A stretch of DNA of 25,004 nt, from contig JACCUM010000231.1 in NCBI GenBank assembly GCA_013811805.1, forward strand, positions 1 through 25,004, in the 5' to 3' direction. Origin of the DNA: Geodermatophilaceae bacterium. GTDB taxonomy: Bacteria; Actinomycetota; Actinomycetes; Mycobacteriales; Geodermatophilaceae. The notes beneath the pieces were generated by a model, which did not search any database, was not told the origin of the DNA, and saw only the letters and a list, made by a program, of their open reading frames with translations. Positions 1 to 7,153 of the stretch are shown piece after piece (position 1 is the first letter of the stretch; the number at the start of each line of letters is the position of its first letter). The position numbers and the translations under genes were made by a program.

Positions 1-35
1 GGCGAGAATCGTTCATCCCAGTCGAGGAGTACCCC

Positions 36-1196
36 GTGCAGTTGCCACCCCTGGTCGAGCCGGCCGCCGAGCTGACCGTCGAAGAGGTCCGCCGTTACAG
101 CCGTCACCTGATCATTCCCGATGTGGGGATGGACGGGCAGAAGCGGCTGAAGAACGCCAAGGTCCTTGCCGTCGGAGCCGGTGGGCTAGGCTCACCGACC
201 CTGCTCTACCTCGCCGCAGCCGGGGTCGGAACGTTGGGCATCGCCGAGTTCGACGTCGTCGACGAATCCAACCTGCAGCGTCAGGTCATCCATGGCACCT
301 CAGATATCGGGAAGTCCAAGGCGCTGTCGGCCAAGGAGTCGATCGCCGAGATCAATCCGCTGGTCGAGGTCGTGCTGCACGAGACCCGGCTGGATTCCGA
401 CAACGTGCTGGACATCTTCGCGCAGTACGACCTGATCGTGGACGGCACCGACAACTTCGCCACCCGTTATTTGGTCAACGACGCCTGCGTCCTGCTGGAC
501 AAGCCCTACGTCTGGGGCTCGATCTTCCGCTTCGACGGCCAGGTGTCGGTCTTCTGGGATTCGCACGGCCCGAACTACCGCGACCTGTACCCGGTGCCGC
601 CGCCGCCGGGCATGGTGCCCTCCTGCGCCGAAGGCGGTGTTCTCGGTGTGCTCTGCGCGACGATCGGGTCGATCCAGGCGACCGAGGCGATCAAGTTGAT
701 CACCGGTATCGGGGAGACCCTGCTCGGCCGGCTGACCGTCTACGACGCGCTCGAGATGACCTTCCGTACGGTCTCCATCCGCAAGGATCCGACCGGCCAG
801 CCGATCACCGAGCTGATCGACTACGACAACTTCTGCGGTGTGGTCTCGGACGCAGCCTCCGAGGCTGCGCTCGGATCGACGATCACGGTCGAGGAACTCA
901 AGGACATGATCGACTCCGGCAAGGACTTCGAGTTGATCGACGTCCGCGAACCCAACGAGTACGAGATCGTCTCGATCCCGGGCGCCAAGCTGATTCCCAA
1001 GGACGAGATTCTCTCCGGCGCAGCCCTGTCCCGACTTCCGCAGAACAAGCCGATCGTGTTGCACTGCAAGTCCGGCGCGCGCTCAGCCGAGGCGTTGGCC
1101 GCCGTTCAGGCAGCTGGATTCGGTGACGCCGTGCATGTACAGGGTGGGGTGCTTGCCTGGGCCACCCGGATCGACACCTCGTTGCCGACCTACTGA
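36..1196 (+). CDS. moeZ: MoeZ: adenylyltransferase/sulfurtransferase (E1-like ThiF/MoeB domain fused to rhodanese)
   Basis: This protein activates the C-terminal glycine of small ubiquitin-like sulfur carriers by adenylation and then loads sulfur through its rhodanese domain. It serves molybdopterin, thiamine or cysteine synthesis in the cytoplasm. The 386 residues show a ThiF/MoeB domain at about 15-260, with the nucleotide-binding GAGGLGS at 47-53 and the conserved cysteine of the PSCAEGG motif at C197. A rhodanese domain follows at about 285-386, with the active-site loop HCKSGARS and persulfide cysteine C344. The paired CxxC zinc motifs of E. coli MoeB are absent, which as I recall is usual for the actinobacterial fused form. 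Start: GTG with GAGGAG at 24-29, 6 bases upstream. It is probably first in a plus-strand run with the next two genes. Confidence 0.95.
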   Translation: MQLPPLVEPAAELTVEEVRRYSRHLIIPDVGMDGQKRLKNAKVLAVGAGGLGSPTLLYLAAAGVGTLGIAEFDVVDESNLQRQVIHGTSDIGKSKALSAKESIAEINPLVEVVLHETRLDSDNVLDIFAQYDLIVDGTDNFATRYLVNDACVLLDKPYVWGSIFRFDGQVSVFWDSHGPNYRDLYPVPPPPGMVPSCAEGGVLGVLCATIGSIQATEAIKLITGIGETLLGRLTVYDALEMTFRTVSIRKDPTGQPITELIDYDNFCGVVSDAASEAALGSTITVEELKDMIDSGKDFELIDVREPNEYEIVSIPGAKLIPKDEILSGAALSRLPQNKPIVLHCKSGARSAEALAAVQAAGFGDAVHVQGGVLAWATRIDTSLPTY

Positions 1197-1210
1197 GCCG
1201 GTCGCCGACG

Positions 1211-1777
1211 ATGCGGGACGCGGTCGAGCGCTTCCAACGGGCTCAGGCGCTGTTCGGCGACCGGGTCGATGCGGTGCCGGCCGGCGCGTGGGAGCAACCG
1301 ACGGCGCTGCCCGGCTGGTCGGTTCGGCATCTCGTGGGACATCTCGTCGAGGAACAGCGCTGGCTTACGCCGCTGCTGCGCGGGGAGACCCCCGAGGACA
1401 TCGGTGATCGGTTCTCCGGCGATCTGCTTGGAGACGACCCCGTGGGCGCATGGGAGGCGGCAGCAGACGAGGCGCTGGGCGCCTTCGCCGCCCCAGAGGC
1501 GCTGGAGCGCACCGTGATCCTGTCCTATGGCGAGACGCCGGCTGCTGCTTACTGCGCGCAGATGACCGCAGATCTCGTCGTACACGCATGGGACCTGGCG
1601 TACGCCATCGGGGGAGTGGAGCGGTTGGACGACAACCTCGTGACCTGGACACTCGCCTACGCCGAGGAGCATGTCGACGGCTCCGGCTCGCCGGGCCTGT
1701 TCGAGGCCGCCGTGGACGTTTCCGATACGGCCGATCCGCAGACCCGGCTGCTGGCCCGGTGCGGCCGCCGTACCTGA
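1211..1777 (+). CDS. DinB/MDMPI-fold protein, TIGR03083/TIGR03086-like (mycothiol-dependent maleylpyruvate isomerase-like)
   Basis: At 188 residues it matches the usual size of the actinobacterial DinB-like four-helix metal proteins related to mycothiol-dependent maleylpyruvate isomerase. Recognisable family blocks are LPGWSVRHLVGHLVEEQ at about 33-49 and TADLVVHAWDLA at about 119-130. H44, D121 and H125 stand where the family places its metal-binding residues. The real substrate cannot be read from sequence: the family includes thiol-dependent isomerases and transferases as well as uncharacterised members. It begins 14 bases after moeZ, so the two are likely co-transcribed, but there is no clear Shine-Dalgarno before the ATG and the start is less certain than the frame. 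Family assignment is strong, function weak. Confidence 0.85.
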   Translation: MRDAVERFQRAQALFGDRVDAVPAGAWEQPTALPGWSVRHLVGHLVEEQRWLTPLLRGETPEDIGDRFSGDLLGDDPVGAWEAAADEALGAFAAPEALERTVILSYGETPAAAYCAQMTADLVVHAWDLAYAIGGVERLDDNLVTWTLAYAEEHVDGSGSPGLFEAAVDVSDTADPQTRLLARCGRRT

Positions 1778-1785
1778 ACCCGGTC

Positions 1786-2082
1786 GTGGACTTCGAGGAG
1801 TTCGCCGAGTCGGTCTACGACGTCGTGGACACGATCCCGGCTGGGCGGGTGGTGACCTACGGCGACATCGCGGAGCACCTCGGGCAGGGAGGCCCGCGCC
1901 GGGTCGCGCGTGCCATGGCGATGTGTCAGGGCGCGGTGGCCTGGCACCGGGTGATTCGGTCCAACGGCGTTCCGGCCGTACCGGTACGTGCCCGGCAGCT
2001 GGAACTCCTAGCGTCGGAGGGTACGCCGCTGGTGGATGGCAGTCGGGTGGATCTGGGCCGCGCCCGCTGGCCGCTGCCCTGA
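1786..2082 (+). CDS. Alkyltransferase-like protein (ATL, MGMT family)
   Basis: A 98-residue MGMT DNA-binding-domain protein. It has TYGDIAEHLG at 24-33, the PRRVARAM helix at 38-45, and AWHRVI at 52-57, where O6-alkylguanine transferases have PCHRV. The reactive cysteine is therefore W53, which defines the ATL class. Such proteins bind O6-alkylguanine in DNA without removing the alkyl group and hand the lesion to nucleotide excision repair. The GTG at 1786 is chosen because it lies just after the upstream stop. A GTG at 1759 in the same frame would add nine residues and overlap the upstream gene, and neither has a strong ribosome site. Mycobacteria, as I recall, carry an ATL close to adnAB; here it is about 14 kb from them. 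Confidence 0.88.
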   Translation: MDFEEFAESVYDVVDTIPAGRVVTYGDIAEHLGQGGPRRVARAMAMCQGAVAWHRVIRSNGVPAVPVRARQLELLASEGTPLVDGSRVDLGRARWPLP

Positions 2083-2090
2083 AATCACAG

Positions 2091-2158
2091 CTTTGCCTAC
2101 CTGAGGTCGCGACTCGCCGACGTGACCCTCGGCGTGTCGATGCACCAGATAGGCAAAG
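2091..2158 (+). promoter_or_regulatory. Nested inverted repeat: putative structured mRNA leader of the trpB2/metE-like pair
   Basis: The outer arms at 2091-2103 and 2146-2158 match as an inverted repeat in 12 of 13 positions (core CTTTGCCTA / TAGGCAAAG). Inside them, 2110-2120 pairs with 2129-2139 (CGCCGA/TCGGCG plus four more pairs after one T-T mismatch) around an 8-base loop. The two stems are separated by 6 unpaired bases on each side, giving a stem / internal loop / stem-loop RNA shape of 68 bases. I do not recognise it as a known riboswitch class. It could instead be a terminator for the upstream genes, although no T-run follows, or a DNA operator. The structure is read directly from the bases; the role is inference. 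Confidence 0.5.
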
Positions 2159-2166
2159 ACGTCTTT
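2155..2166. repeat. 12-bp perfect palindrome AAAGACGTCTTT
   Basis: This is a perfect dyad with no loop, overlapping the 3' arm of the larger inverted repeat and lying 57 bases before the trpB2-like start. With no loop it is a better DNA operator or RNA-switching element than a hairpin. The CTTT at 2163-2166 could compete with the CTTT at 2091-2094 for pairing with the shared AAAG. Confidence 0.4.
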
Positions 2167-2193
2167 CGGGATACCGCATTGCGAGGCCAGGAT

Positions 2194-2212
2194 GGGTGGG
2201 TCGGACCAACCC
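2194..2212 (+). promoter_or_regulatory. Hairpin abutting the Shine-Dalgarno of the trpB2-like gene
   Basis: GGGT at 2194-2197 pairs with ACCC at 2209-2212, and GGT at 2199-2201 pairs with ACC at 2205-2207, around a CGG loop with one G-A mismatch. The last paired base touches the ribosome site GAGGAG at 2213-2218, which itself lies 5 bases before ATG 2224. A stem ending at the ribosome site could modulate initiation, and the ribosome site fixes the start codon. No experimental support is available. Confidence 0.4.
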
Positions 2213-2223
2213 GAGGAGTGGAC

Positions 2224-3594
2224 ATGGTCAGCAGCGGCGAGCGGTACACCTATGCGTTGGACGAGAACGACATCCCGACCCAGTGGTACAACGTCATCCC
2301 CGATCTGCCCGAGCCGCCGCCGCCGCCGCTGCATCCGGGCACCCGTGAGCCGGTCGGCCCGGACGATCTGGCGCCGCTCTTCCCGGTGGCGCTGATCGAG
2401 CAGGAGGTGTCGATGCAGAGCTACATCGACATCCCCGGTGAAGTGATCGACGTCTACCGGCTATGGCGGCCCTCGCCGCTGATCCGGGCCCGCCGGCTGG
2501 AGAAGTTCCTCGACACCCCGGCCAAGATCTTCTTCAAGTACGAGGGAGTCAGCCCCGCTGGATCGCACAAGCCCAACACCGCGGTACCGCAGGCCTACTA
2601 CAACCATGCCGAAGGCGTCACCCGGCTGACCACCGAAACTGGTGCAGGCCAATGGGGTACGTCATTGGCATTCGCAACGGCGCAGTACGGTATGGAGTGC
2701 GAGATCTGGCAGGTCCGGTCCTCCTACGACCAGAAGCCGTCGCGCCGGACGATGATGCAGGTGTACGGCGCGACCCTGCACCCGAGTCCGTCGGACCTCA
2801 CCGAGGCCGGGCGATCGGTGCTCGCCGAGCATCCGGACAGCCCTGGGTCGCTGGGTATCGCGATCTCCGAGGCGGTCGAGGCCGCGGTGTCCCGTGCGGA
2901 CACCCGGTACGCGCTGGGCAGCGTGCTGAACCACGTCCTGCTGCACCAGACCGTGATCGGCGAGGAGGCGTTGCGCCAGCTCGGCATGGCCGAGGAGGTG
3001 CCCGACATCATCGTCGGCTGCACTGGTGGCGGTTCGAACTTCGGCGGTCTGTCCTTCCCGTTCCTGCGGGAGAAGCTGGCCGGCAAGATGAATCCGACCA
3101 TCCGCTGTGTCGAGCCGGCCGCCTGTCCCTCGCTGACCCGCGGGGAGTACCGATACGACTTCGGCGACGCGATCGGCATGACGCCGCTCATGAAGATGCA
3201 CACGCTCGGGCACGGCTTCATCCCAGATCCGATCCACGCCGGTGGCCTGCGCTATCACGGGATGAGCCCGCTGGTCTCGCACATCCACGAGTTGGGCCTG
3301 GCCGAGGCCGAGGCGATCGGGCAGCTCGAGTGCTTCACCGCGGCGTTGACTTTCGCCCGTACCCAGGGCATCGTCCCGGCACCGGAACCGACTCACGCCC
3401 TGGCAGCCGCGATCCGAGAAGCCAACCGCTGCAAGGAGTCCGGCGAGTCCAAGGTTATCTTGACTGCACTGTGCGGCCACGGCCACCTGGACATGGGTGC
3501 CTACGAGAGCTTCCTGTCCGGCGAGATGACGGACCTGGACTTCCCCGAGGAGCAGCTGCGCGAGGCGATGTCGCAGGTTCCGGTGATGGCCTGA
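2224..3594 (+). CDS. TrpB2-type pyridoxal-phosphate enzyme (tryptophan synthase beta-like)
   Basis: A 456-residue member of the TrpB2 subfamily, which is longer than classical TrpB and usually not paired with TrpA. It should catalyse a PLP-dependent beta-replacement such as serine plus indole to tryptophan, though the nucleophile is uncertain. Visible features are the N-terminal TrpB2 block (PTQWYNVIPDLP at 18-29 and a proline run), the PLP lysine K116 in GSHKPN, the TETGAGQWG block with E138, and the phosphate-binding GCTGGGSNFGG at 265-275. The open frame extends upstream to 2122, but GAGGAG at 2213-2218 selects ATG 2224. No trpA, trpC or trpD is nearby, so this is not the housekeeping trp operon. 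The next gene starts one base after its stop and is surely co-translated. Confidence 0.9.
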   Translation: MVSSGERYTYALDENDIPTQWYNVIPDLPEPPPPPLHPGTREPVGPDDLAPLFPVALIEQEVSMQSYIDIPGEVIDVYRLWRPSPLIRARRLEKFLDTPAKIFFKYEGVSPAGSHKPNTAVPQAYYNHAEGVTRLTTETGAGQWGTSLAFATAQYGMECEIWQVRSSYDQKPSRRTMMQVYGATLHPSPSDLTEAGRSVLAEHPDSPGSLGIAISEAVEAAVSRADTRYALGSVLNHVLLHQTVIGEEALRQLGMAEEVPDIIVGCTGGGSNFGGLSFPFLREKLAGKMNPTIRCVEPAACPSLTRGEYRYDFGDAIGMTPLMKMHTLGHGFIPDPIHAGGLRYHGMSPLVSHIHELGLAEAEAIGQLECFTAALTFARTQGIVPAPEPTHALAAAIREANRCKESGESKVILTALCGHGHLDMGAYESFLSGEMTDLDFPEEQLREAMSQVPVMA

Positions 3595-3595
3595 C

Positions 3596-4627
3596 ATGGC
3601 CGATCGGCACGCGCATCTGGTGGGCAGCATCCCGGGGGAGAATGCGGGAGAGGCGATGCGGCTGGCCATGACCACGCTGGGGCCCCAGCTGCGCAGCCTC
3701 CCCGACGGCGAGACCGGTGACCGGCGAAACTGGATCATCTCGATCATCGAGAGTCTGCGTACCCACCCTGATCTCGAGCTGGCCAAGGAGGGGGACTGGT
3801 CGGACTACGACAAGACGCCGCGCTTCAAGGTCAAGCACGGTCACAAGTTGCTCGGCGCAAGCCTCGACTTCGGCCAGGTCGCCGCCGTAGAGGCGAGCAG
3901 GCCGGCTTTCGAGGAGGTTCGCCGGGACAGCGGTCGCGTGGACCTGGATTACCTCGTCGGAGTGCCGGGTGACTTCGACATGGCCATGTTCACCCTCGGG
4001 CCAGTTGGCGCGTTGCGACACCGCCGAGCCTTCACCGAGGCCACTGTAGGCCAGATCACGAGCATCCACCGCATCCTCGGTGATCAGGCGGTGTTCCAGC
4101 TCGAGATCCCGGCCGAACTCGTCCTGCTCACCAAGCTCCCGGCTGCCGTCCATCCGCCTCTTGCCCGCATGTTCGGTAAGTGGTTGGGAGGGGTAGCGGC
4201 AGCCTCACCCGAAGGGGCCCGCTTCGGCATTCACCTGTGTCTTGGCGACATGAACCATCGGGCGTTCGGGCGGATGAAGGACGTGGGCCCATTGGTCTTG
4301 CTGACCCAGGCGATCGTCGCGGCCTGGCCAGCCGGCCGGACGCTGGAGTTCGTACATGCCCCGTTCGCAGCCGCTGACGATCCGCCGCCGACCGCTGAGT
4401 CGTTCTATGCACCACTGGCTTCGCTGAAACTGCCTGCCAGGACGCGCTTCATCGCTGGCTTCGCCCATGAGGACCAGAGCCTCGACGACCAGCGCCGGGT
4501 GCTGGCCACGATCGAGAAGCTGCTCGGGCGGCCGGTGGACGTCTCATCCTCGTGCGGCCTCGGCCGCAGAGACGCAGCTGCAGCCCGCCGGACCCTGCAC
4601 CGCACGGCGGAACTCTGCGCCGGCTGA
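3596..4627 (+). CDS. Stand-alone MetE catalytic-domain-like protein (UROD/MetE superfamily)
   Basis: This 343-residue protein resembles only the C-terminal catalytic barrel of cobalamin-independent methionine synthase, with no N-terminal MetE half. H213 and C215 (GIHLCLGD), E251 (LEFVH) and C320 (SSSCGLGRRD) fall where MetE holds its catalytic zinc. The N-terminus carries the AHLVGSIP block near the folate/homocysteine domain start. It should therefore be a zinc thiol-methyltransferase or related enzyme; the methyl donor and acceptor cannot be told from sequence. ATG 3596 lies one base past the TrpB2 stop, so expression is tightly coupled to it. I have no established name for this gene. Confidence 0.8.
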   Translation: MADRHAHLVGSIPGENAGEAMRLAMTTLGPQLRSLPDGETGDRRNWIISIIESLRTHPDLELAKEGDWSDYDKTPRFKVKHGHKLLGASLDFGQVAAVEASRPAFEEVRRDSGRVDLDYLVGVPGDFDMAMFTLGPVGALRHRRAFTEATVGQITSIHRILGDQAVFQLEIPAELVLLTKLPAAVHPPLARMFGKWLGGVAAASPEGARFGIHLCLGDMNHRAFGRMKDVGPLVLLTQAIVAAWPAGRTLEFVHAPFAAADDPPPTAESFYAPLASLKLPARTRFIAGFAHEDQSLDDQRRVLATIEKLLGRPVDVSSSCGLGRRDAAAARRTLHRTAELCAG

Positions 4628-4640
4628 TGTCCGGGTGACG

Positions 4641-4646
4641 TAGCCT
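4641..4646 (+). promoter_or_regulatory. Candidate -10 box TAGCCT for a leaderless GNAT transcript
   Basis: TAGCCT fits the actinobacterial TANNNT -10 consensus and ends exactly 7 bases before ATG 4654, which has no Shine-Dalgarno. That spacing would place transcription initiation at the start codon itself. No convincing -35 hexamer is visible. Confidence 0.4.
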
Positions 4647-4653
4647 CCGGTCG

Positions 4654-5250
4654 ATGCAGAGCCGTCCGATCCGCGGACTCCGGGGAGAGCGGGTGTATCT
4701 GCGTCCGCTGGAGCCGGCCGACGTCGAGCTCGTTCATCGCTGGTACTCCGACGTTCGTGTCCAAGCGCTGATGGGCGATCCGCCGATCAGCCTCGCCGGC
4801 CGTCACCGGCGGTACGAGGAGGCCGTCAAAGCCGACGACGCCGATGTCTTCCGGTTCATGATCTGCCTGATCGACGACGACCGCGCGATCGGCCGGACCG
4901 ACCTCTTCGATCTGGACCGGCAGCACGGCTCGTGTGCGTTCGGCATCACGATCGGGGAGCCCGACCTCTGGGGCCGTGGCTTGGGCACTGACGCCGTCAA
5001 TGCTGTGATCGACTTCGCGTTCGGCCAACTACGCATGGAGCGGGTCTGGTTGGACACCGACGCGCAGAACAAGCGGGCGCAGGCCGCCTACGCCAAGGCG
5101 GGTTTCACTCAGGAAGGACGCTTCCGGCGAGCGTTCTATCAGGACGGTCGCTGGAGTGACGACATCCGGATGGCACTGCTGCGCGAGGAATGGGAGGCGC
5201 GTCCGAGGGCCCGCAGTTGGGACCTTGCCGCGCGGGAGTACAACCCGTAG
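4654..5250 (+). CDS. GNAT-family N-acetyltransferase, RimJ/RimL type
   Basis: The 198-residue protein has the GNAT fold of the RimJ/RimL or aminoglycoside-acetyltransferase-like branch. N-terminal VYLRPLEPADVELVHRWYSD (14-33) is the typical first strand and helix. The acetyl-CoA pyrophosphate loop is GRGLGTDAV at 107-115, and ERVWLDTDAQNKRAQAAYAKAGF (129-151) is the motif B region. These enzymes transfer acetyl from acetyl-CoA to an amino group on a protein terminus, amino acid or small molecule; the acceptor here is unknown. It lies 26 bases after the MetE-like gene but has its own candidate promoter, and it converges on the aldo/keto reductase with a 15-base gap. Confidence 0.88.
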   Translation: MQSRPIRGLRGERVYLRPLEPADVELVHRWYSDVRVQALMGDPPISLAGRHRRYEEAVKADDADVFRFMICLIDDDRAIGRTDLFDLDRQHGSCAFGITIGEPDLWGRGLGTDAVNAVIDFAFGQLRMERVWLDTDAQNKRAQAAYAKAGFTQEGRFRRAFYQDGRWSDDIRMALLREEWEARPRARSWDLAAREYNP

Positions 5251-5265
5251 GCGAGAAGCCGGAGA

Positions 5266-6072
5266 TCAGTCCGACCCGGTGGCAAGTCGCTGGATGTGGC
5301 GCCGGCCATCCGGATCGAGCCAGGGCCCGTCACCCGCGGCTGCATTCGTCTGGGCACGGTCTGGCTTGCTGGTGGCCGGGATGGTGCAGCTGATCCGCGG
5401 ATCACTGAGCCCCCAGACCAGCAGGGCAGCCGGCCACGAGCTGATGCCGAACTGAGCCAGCGGCTCGAGGTCGGACGCACTGAGGTGGCGATTGGCCAGC
5501 TGACCGCCACCGAAGGGCCGCATCACCAGCACGCCGAGTCCGAGTTCTTCGGCCAGCGGCAGGATGCGGGCCTCGACCTCGCGCTCGAGAGGGTTATAGG
5601 GGATCTGAATGGCATCGAGCCGGCCGGTCCGCATCACCGTCTCGAGCTCGTCGAAGGCCGCGGACTTCCAATGGGTGGCGCCCAGAAGGGAGACCTGGCC
5701 GGCCTCACGTCTGGACTCCAGTTGGTCCAAGCGGGTGCGCCAGGCAACCAAGTTGTGCACCTGGAAGAGTTCGACGTGCCCGCCGAAGTACGCCAGTGAG
5801 GCCTCGATCTGATGCTGCGCCTCCTCGTCGTCCTCGGTCCACACCTTGGTTGCGACCAGCGCATCCTTGCGACGCTCCCCGAGCGCCCGCCCGACGACGG
5901 CTTCGGCTCTGCCGTACATCGGTGAGCTGTCGATCAGGGTGCTGCCGGCGTCCAAGGCGGCATGAGTGATCCGGTCGGCCAACGGCTGGGAGCCCTTGGG
6001 TACGTCGAGCGTCCGTGATGTGCCCATCCCCACGACAGGGACGGACAGGTGCGCGATCCGCCGATGCTGCAA
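5266..6072 (-). CDS. Aldo/keto reductase
   Basis: A 268-residue NAD(P)H-dependent carbonyl reductase with the intact catalytic tetrad: D48 and Y53 in LIDSSPMYG, K76 in VATKVW and H106 in LFQVHNL. The C-terminal cofactor region includes VMRPFGGGQLA and the TIPATSKPD segment that grips the 2'-phosphate of NADP in many family members. The start is an unusual TTG at 6070-6072, supported by GAGGAG (plus-strand CTCCTC at 6078-6083) five bases upstream; no ATG or GTG in the frame is better placed. The physiological substrate is unknown. It is transcribed away from the small membrane protein across a spacer with a short tandem repeat. Confidence 0.9.
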   Translation of the reverse strand: MQHRRIAHLSVPVVGMGTSRTLDVPKGSQPLADRITHAALDAGSTLIDSSPMYGRAEAVVGRALGERRKDALVATKVWTEDDEEAQHQIEASLAYFGGHVELFQVHNLVAWRTRLDQLESRREAGQVSLLGATHWKSAAFDELETVMRTGRLDAIQIPYNPLEREVEARILPLAEELGLGVLVMRPFGGGQLANRHLSASDLEPLAQFGISSWPAALLVWGLSDPRISCTIPATSKPDRAQTNAAAGDGPWLDPDGRRHIQRLATGSD

Positions 6073-6124
6073 AGGGTCTCCTCAGGTTGACCAGCAGACT
6101 ACGGAAAGAAAGAAAGCCAGCCGG

Positions 6125-6155
6125 TGGACAGTCTTCTGGACAGTCTTCTGGACAG
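6125..6155. repeat. 12-bp direct tandem repeat (TGGACAGTCTTC, about 2.6 copies)
   Basis: Two exact copies and a 7-base partial third occupy the divergent spacer between the aldo/keto reductase and the membrane protein. They follow a GAAA-rich run at 6103-6116. The repeat is open in frame with the membrane-protein gene (DSLLDSLLD if the GTG at 6124 were the start). It could be a regulator binding site or simple slippage. Confidence 0.6.
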
Positions 6156-6183
6156 GCTGTGTTTGCTGTTGTTCGCTGCACAG

Positions 6184-6597
6184 ATGACCTGCGATCGTCG
6201 GCTGCTCGCGGCGTCGTCGCTGTTTGCAGGCGCGAGCGCATTTGGCAGCGTCACCGCGATACGGCACGGCATACCCGGCCAGCCCTTGGGCGTATCGATC
6301 CCACTTTCGGTGTCCGCTGGTGTGCGGGTCGGGTGGGGCGCGGGGATCGCCGCGCCGTGGCCGATGCCGATGAGCGCGCTGATCGCCGCCGCGACGACGA
6401 GCCGAGGGCAGCCGAGCACCGCTCGCGGGACCGTCTGCGTGGGTCTTGGCCTCGGTTGTCTTGCCGGCACACTGGTCGAGCCGGTCACCTACCGCCCGAC
6501 GACCTGGCCACCTGCCGTACGTGCGGCAATCATGCTGAACATTGCCGCCTCGGTTGCACTCGCCGCCGCAGGCTGGCGGCATCTGAGATCGAGGTAG
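6184..6597 (+). CDS. Small four-helix membrane protein of unknown function
   Basis: I do not recognise this protein. From ATG 6184 it has 137 residues with four likely transmembrane stretches at about 7-25, 48-70, 82-100 and 112-130, separated by short basic or proline-rich loops. It ends in a basic tail (WRHLRSR). Codon pattern and hydrophobicity look like a real gene rather than a shadow frame. The frame stays open back to a GTG at 6124, which would add 20 residues encoded partly by the tandem repeat. ATG 6184 is preferred because the repeat looks non-coding, but no Shine-Dalgarno supports either start. Confidence 0.55.
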   Translation: MTCDRRLLAASSLFAGASAFGSVTAIRHGIPGQPLGVSIPLSVSAGVRVGWGAGIAAPWPMPMSALIAAATTSRGQPSTARGTVCVGLGLGCLAGTLVEPVTYRPTTWPPAVRAAIMLNIAASVALAAAGWRHLRSR

Positions 6598-6612
6598 TTC
6601 CAGCCACTGGGA

Positions 6613-6635
6613 ACGGCACAGGGCGCCTGCGCCGT
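6613..6635 (+). terminator. Hairpin between the membrane protein and the PPOX gene (possible U-less terminator)
   Basis: ACGGC (6613-6617) and CAGG (6619-6622) pair with CCTG (6626-6629) and GCCGT (6631-6635) around a GCG loop: nine pairs with one A-C mismatch. No T-run follows, so it would be a U-less actinobacterial terminator at best. Confidence 0.35.
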
Positions 6636-6682
6636 GACCACAGAAGGACTCCGGATCTGGGCTTACGCGCCGTGCCTGTGCC

Positions 6683-7117
6683 ATGGTGCTCGGCATGGCA
6701 ATCCTCAATGCTGCGACTCGGCAGCTGGTCGAGTCGGGTGCCCTTGCTCATCTCGTGACCATGGACGCGGACGGGTCTCCGCAGGTCGCCGTCGTCTGGG
6801 TGGGGCTGGATGGCGATGAACTCGTCGCCGCTCATCTGGACGGTCGACAGCGCAAGTTGGCCAACATCCGCCGCGATCCAAGGGTCGCCGTTTCGTTCGA
6901 GGCCGCCGCGAGCAACGAGATCGGCATGCGGCACTACCTCGTTGTGTACGGGCAGGCTCGGATCAGTGAGGGCGGCGCTCCCGAGCTGCTGCACCGGCTC
7001 GCGCAGATCTACGTCGGGGCTGGCACCGTGTTCCCGCCGATGCCCGAGCCGCCGCCGGGGTTTGTCACCCACATCAGCCCCACCCGGGTCAGCGGAGTCG
7101 GTCCCTGGACCGACTGA
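6683..7117 (+). CDS. PPOX-class flavin/F420-binding split-barrel protein (TIGR03618-like)
   Basis: The 144-residue protein belongs to the pyridoxamine-5'-phosphate-oxidase-like split barrels that in actinobacteria often use coenzyme F420. Typical blocks are HLVTMDADGSPQVAVVWVGLDGDELVAAH (23-51), followed by RQRKLANIRRDPRVAVSFEA (55-74), the phosphate-contacting strand. Members reduce unsaturated or quinone-like substrates; the substrate is unknown here. ATG 6683 and ATG 6695 are both possible and neither has a Shine-Dalgarno. The aminotransferase gene begins within about 50 bases, so they may share a transcript. Confidence 0.85.
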   Translation: MVLGMAILNAATRQLVESGALAHLVTMDADGSPQVAVVWVGLDGDELVAAHLDGRQRKLANIRRDPRVAVSFEAAASNEIGMRHYLVVYGQARISEGGAPELLHRLAQIYVGAGTVFPPMPEPPPGFVTHISPTRVSGVGPWTD

Positions 7118-7153
7118 GCTGTGCCGATCAGGCACACCGAAGGTCGTGACACA

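Noticed and set aside
300..1064. A 254-codon minus-strand open frame opposite moeZ
   Set aside because: It is an antisense shadow of a well-conserved gene, with no recognisable domain or ribosome site.
1450..1785. Upstream extension of the alkyltransferase-like frame back to 1450
   Set aside because: The extension reads Gly/Arg-rich shadow sequence over the DinB-like gene. The MGMT homology begins just after 1786.
1939..1950. Missing reactive cysteine in the MGMT-family protein as evidence of a pseudogene
   Set aside because: Tryptophan at this place is the hallmark of functional alkyltransferase-like proteins.
2122..2223. Extending the trpB2-like gene to the first in-frame initiator at 2122
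   Set aside because: A good GAGGAG sits before ATG 2224, the family's N-terminal block begins there, and the extension would translate through the nested inverted repeat.
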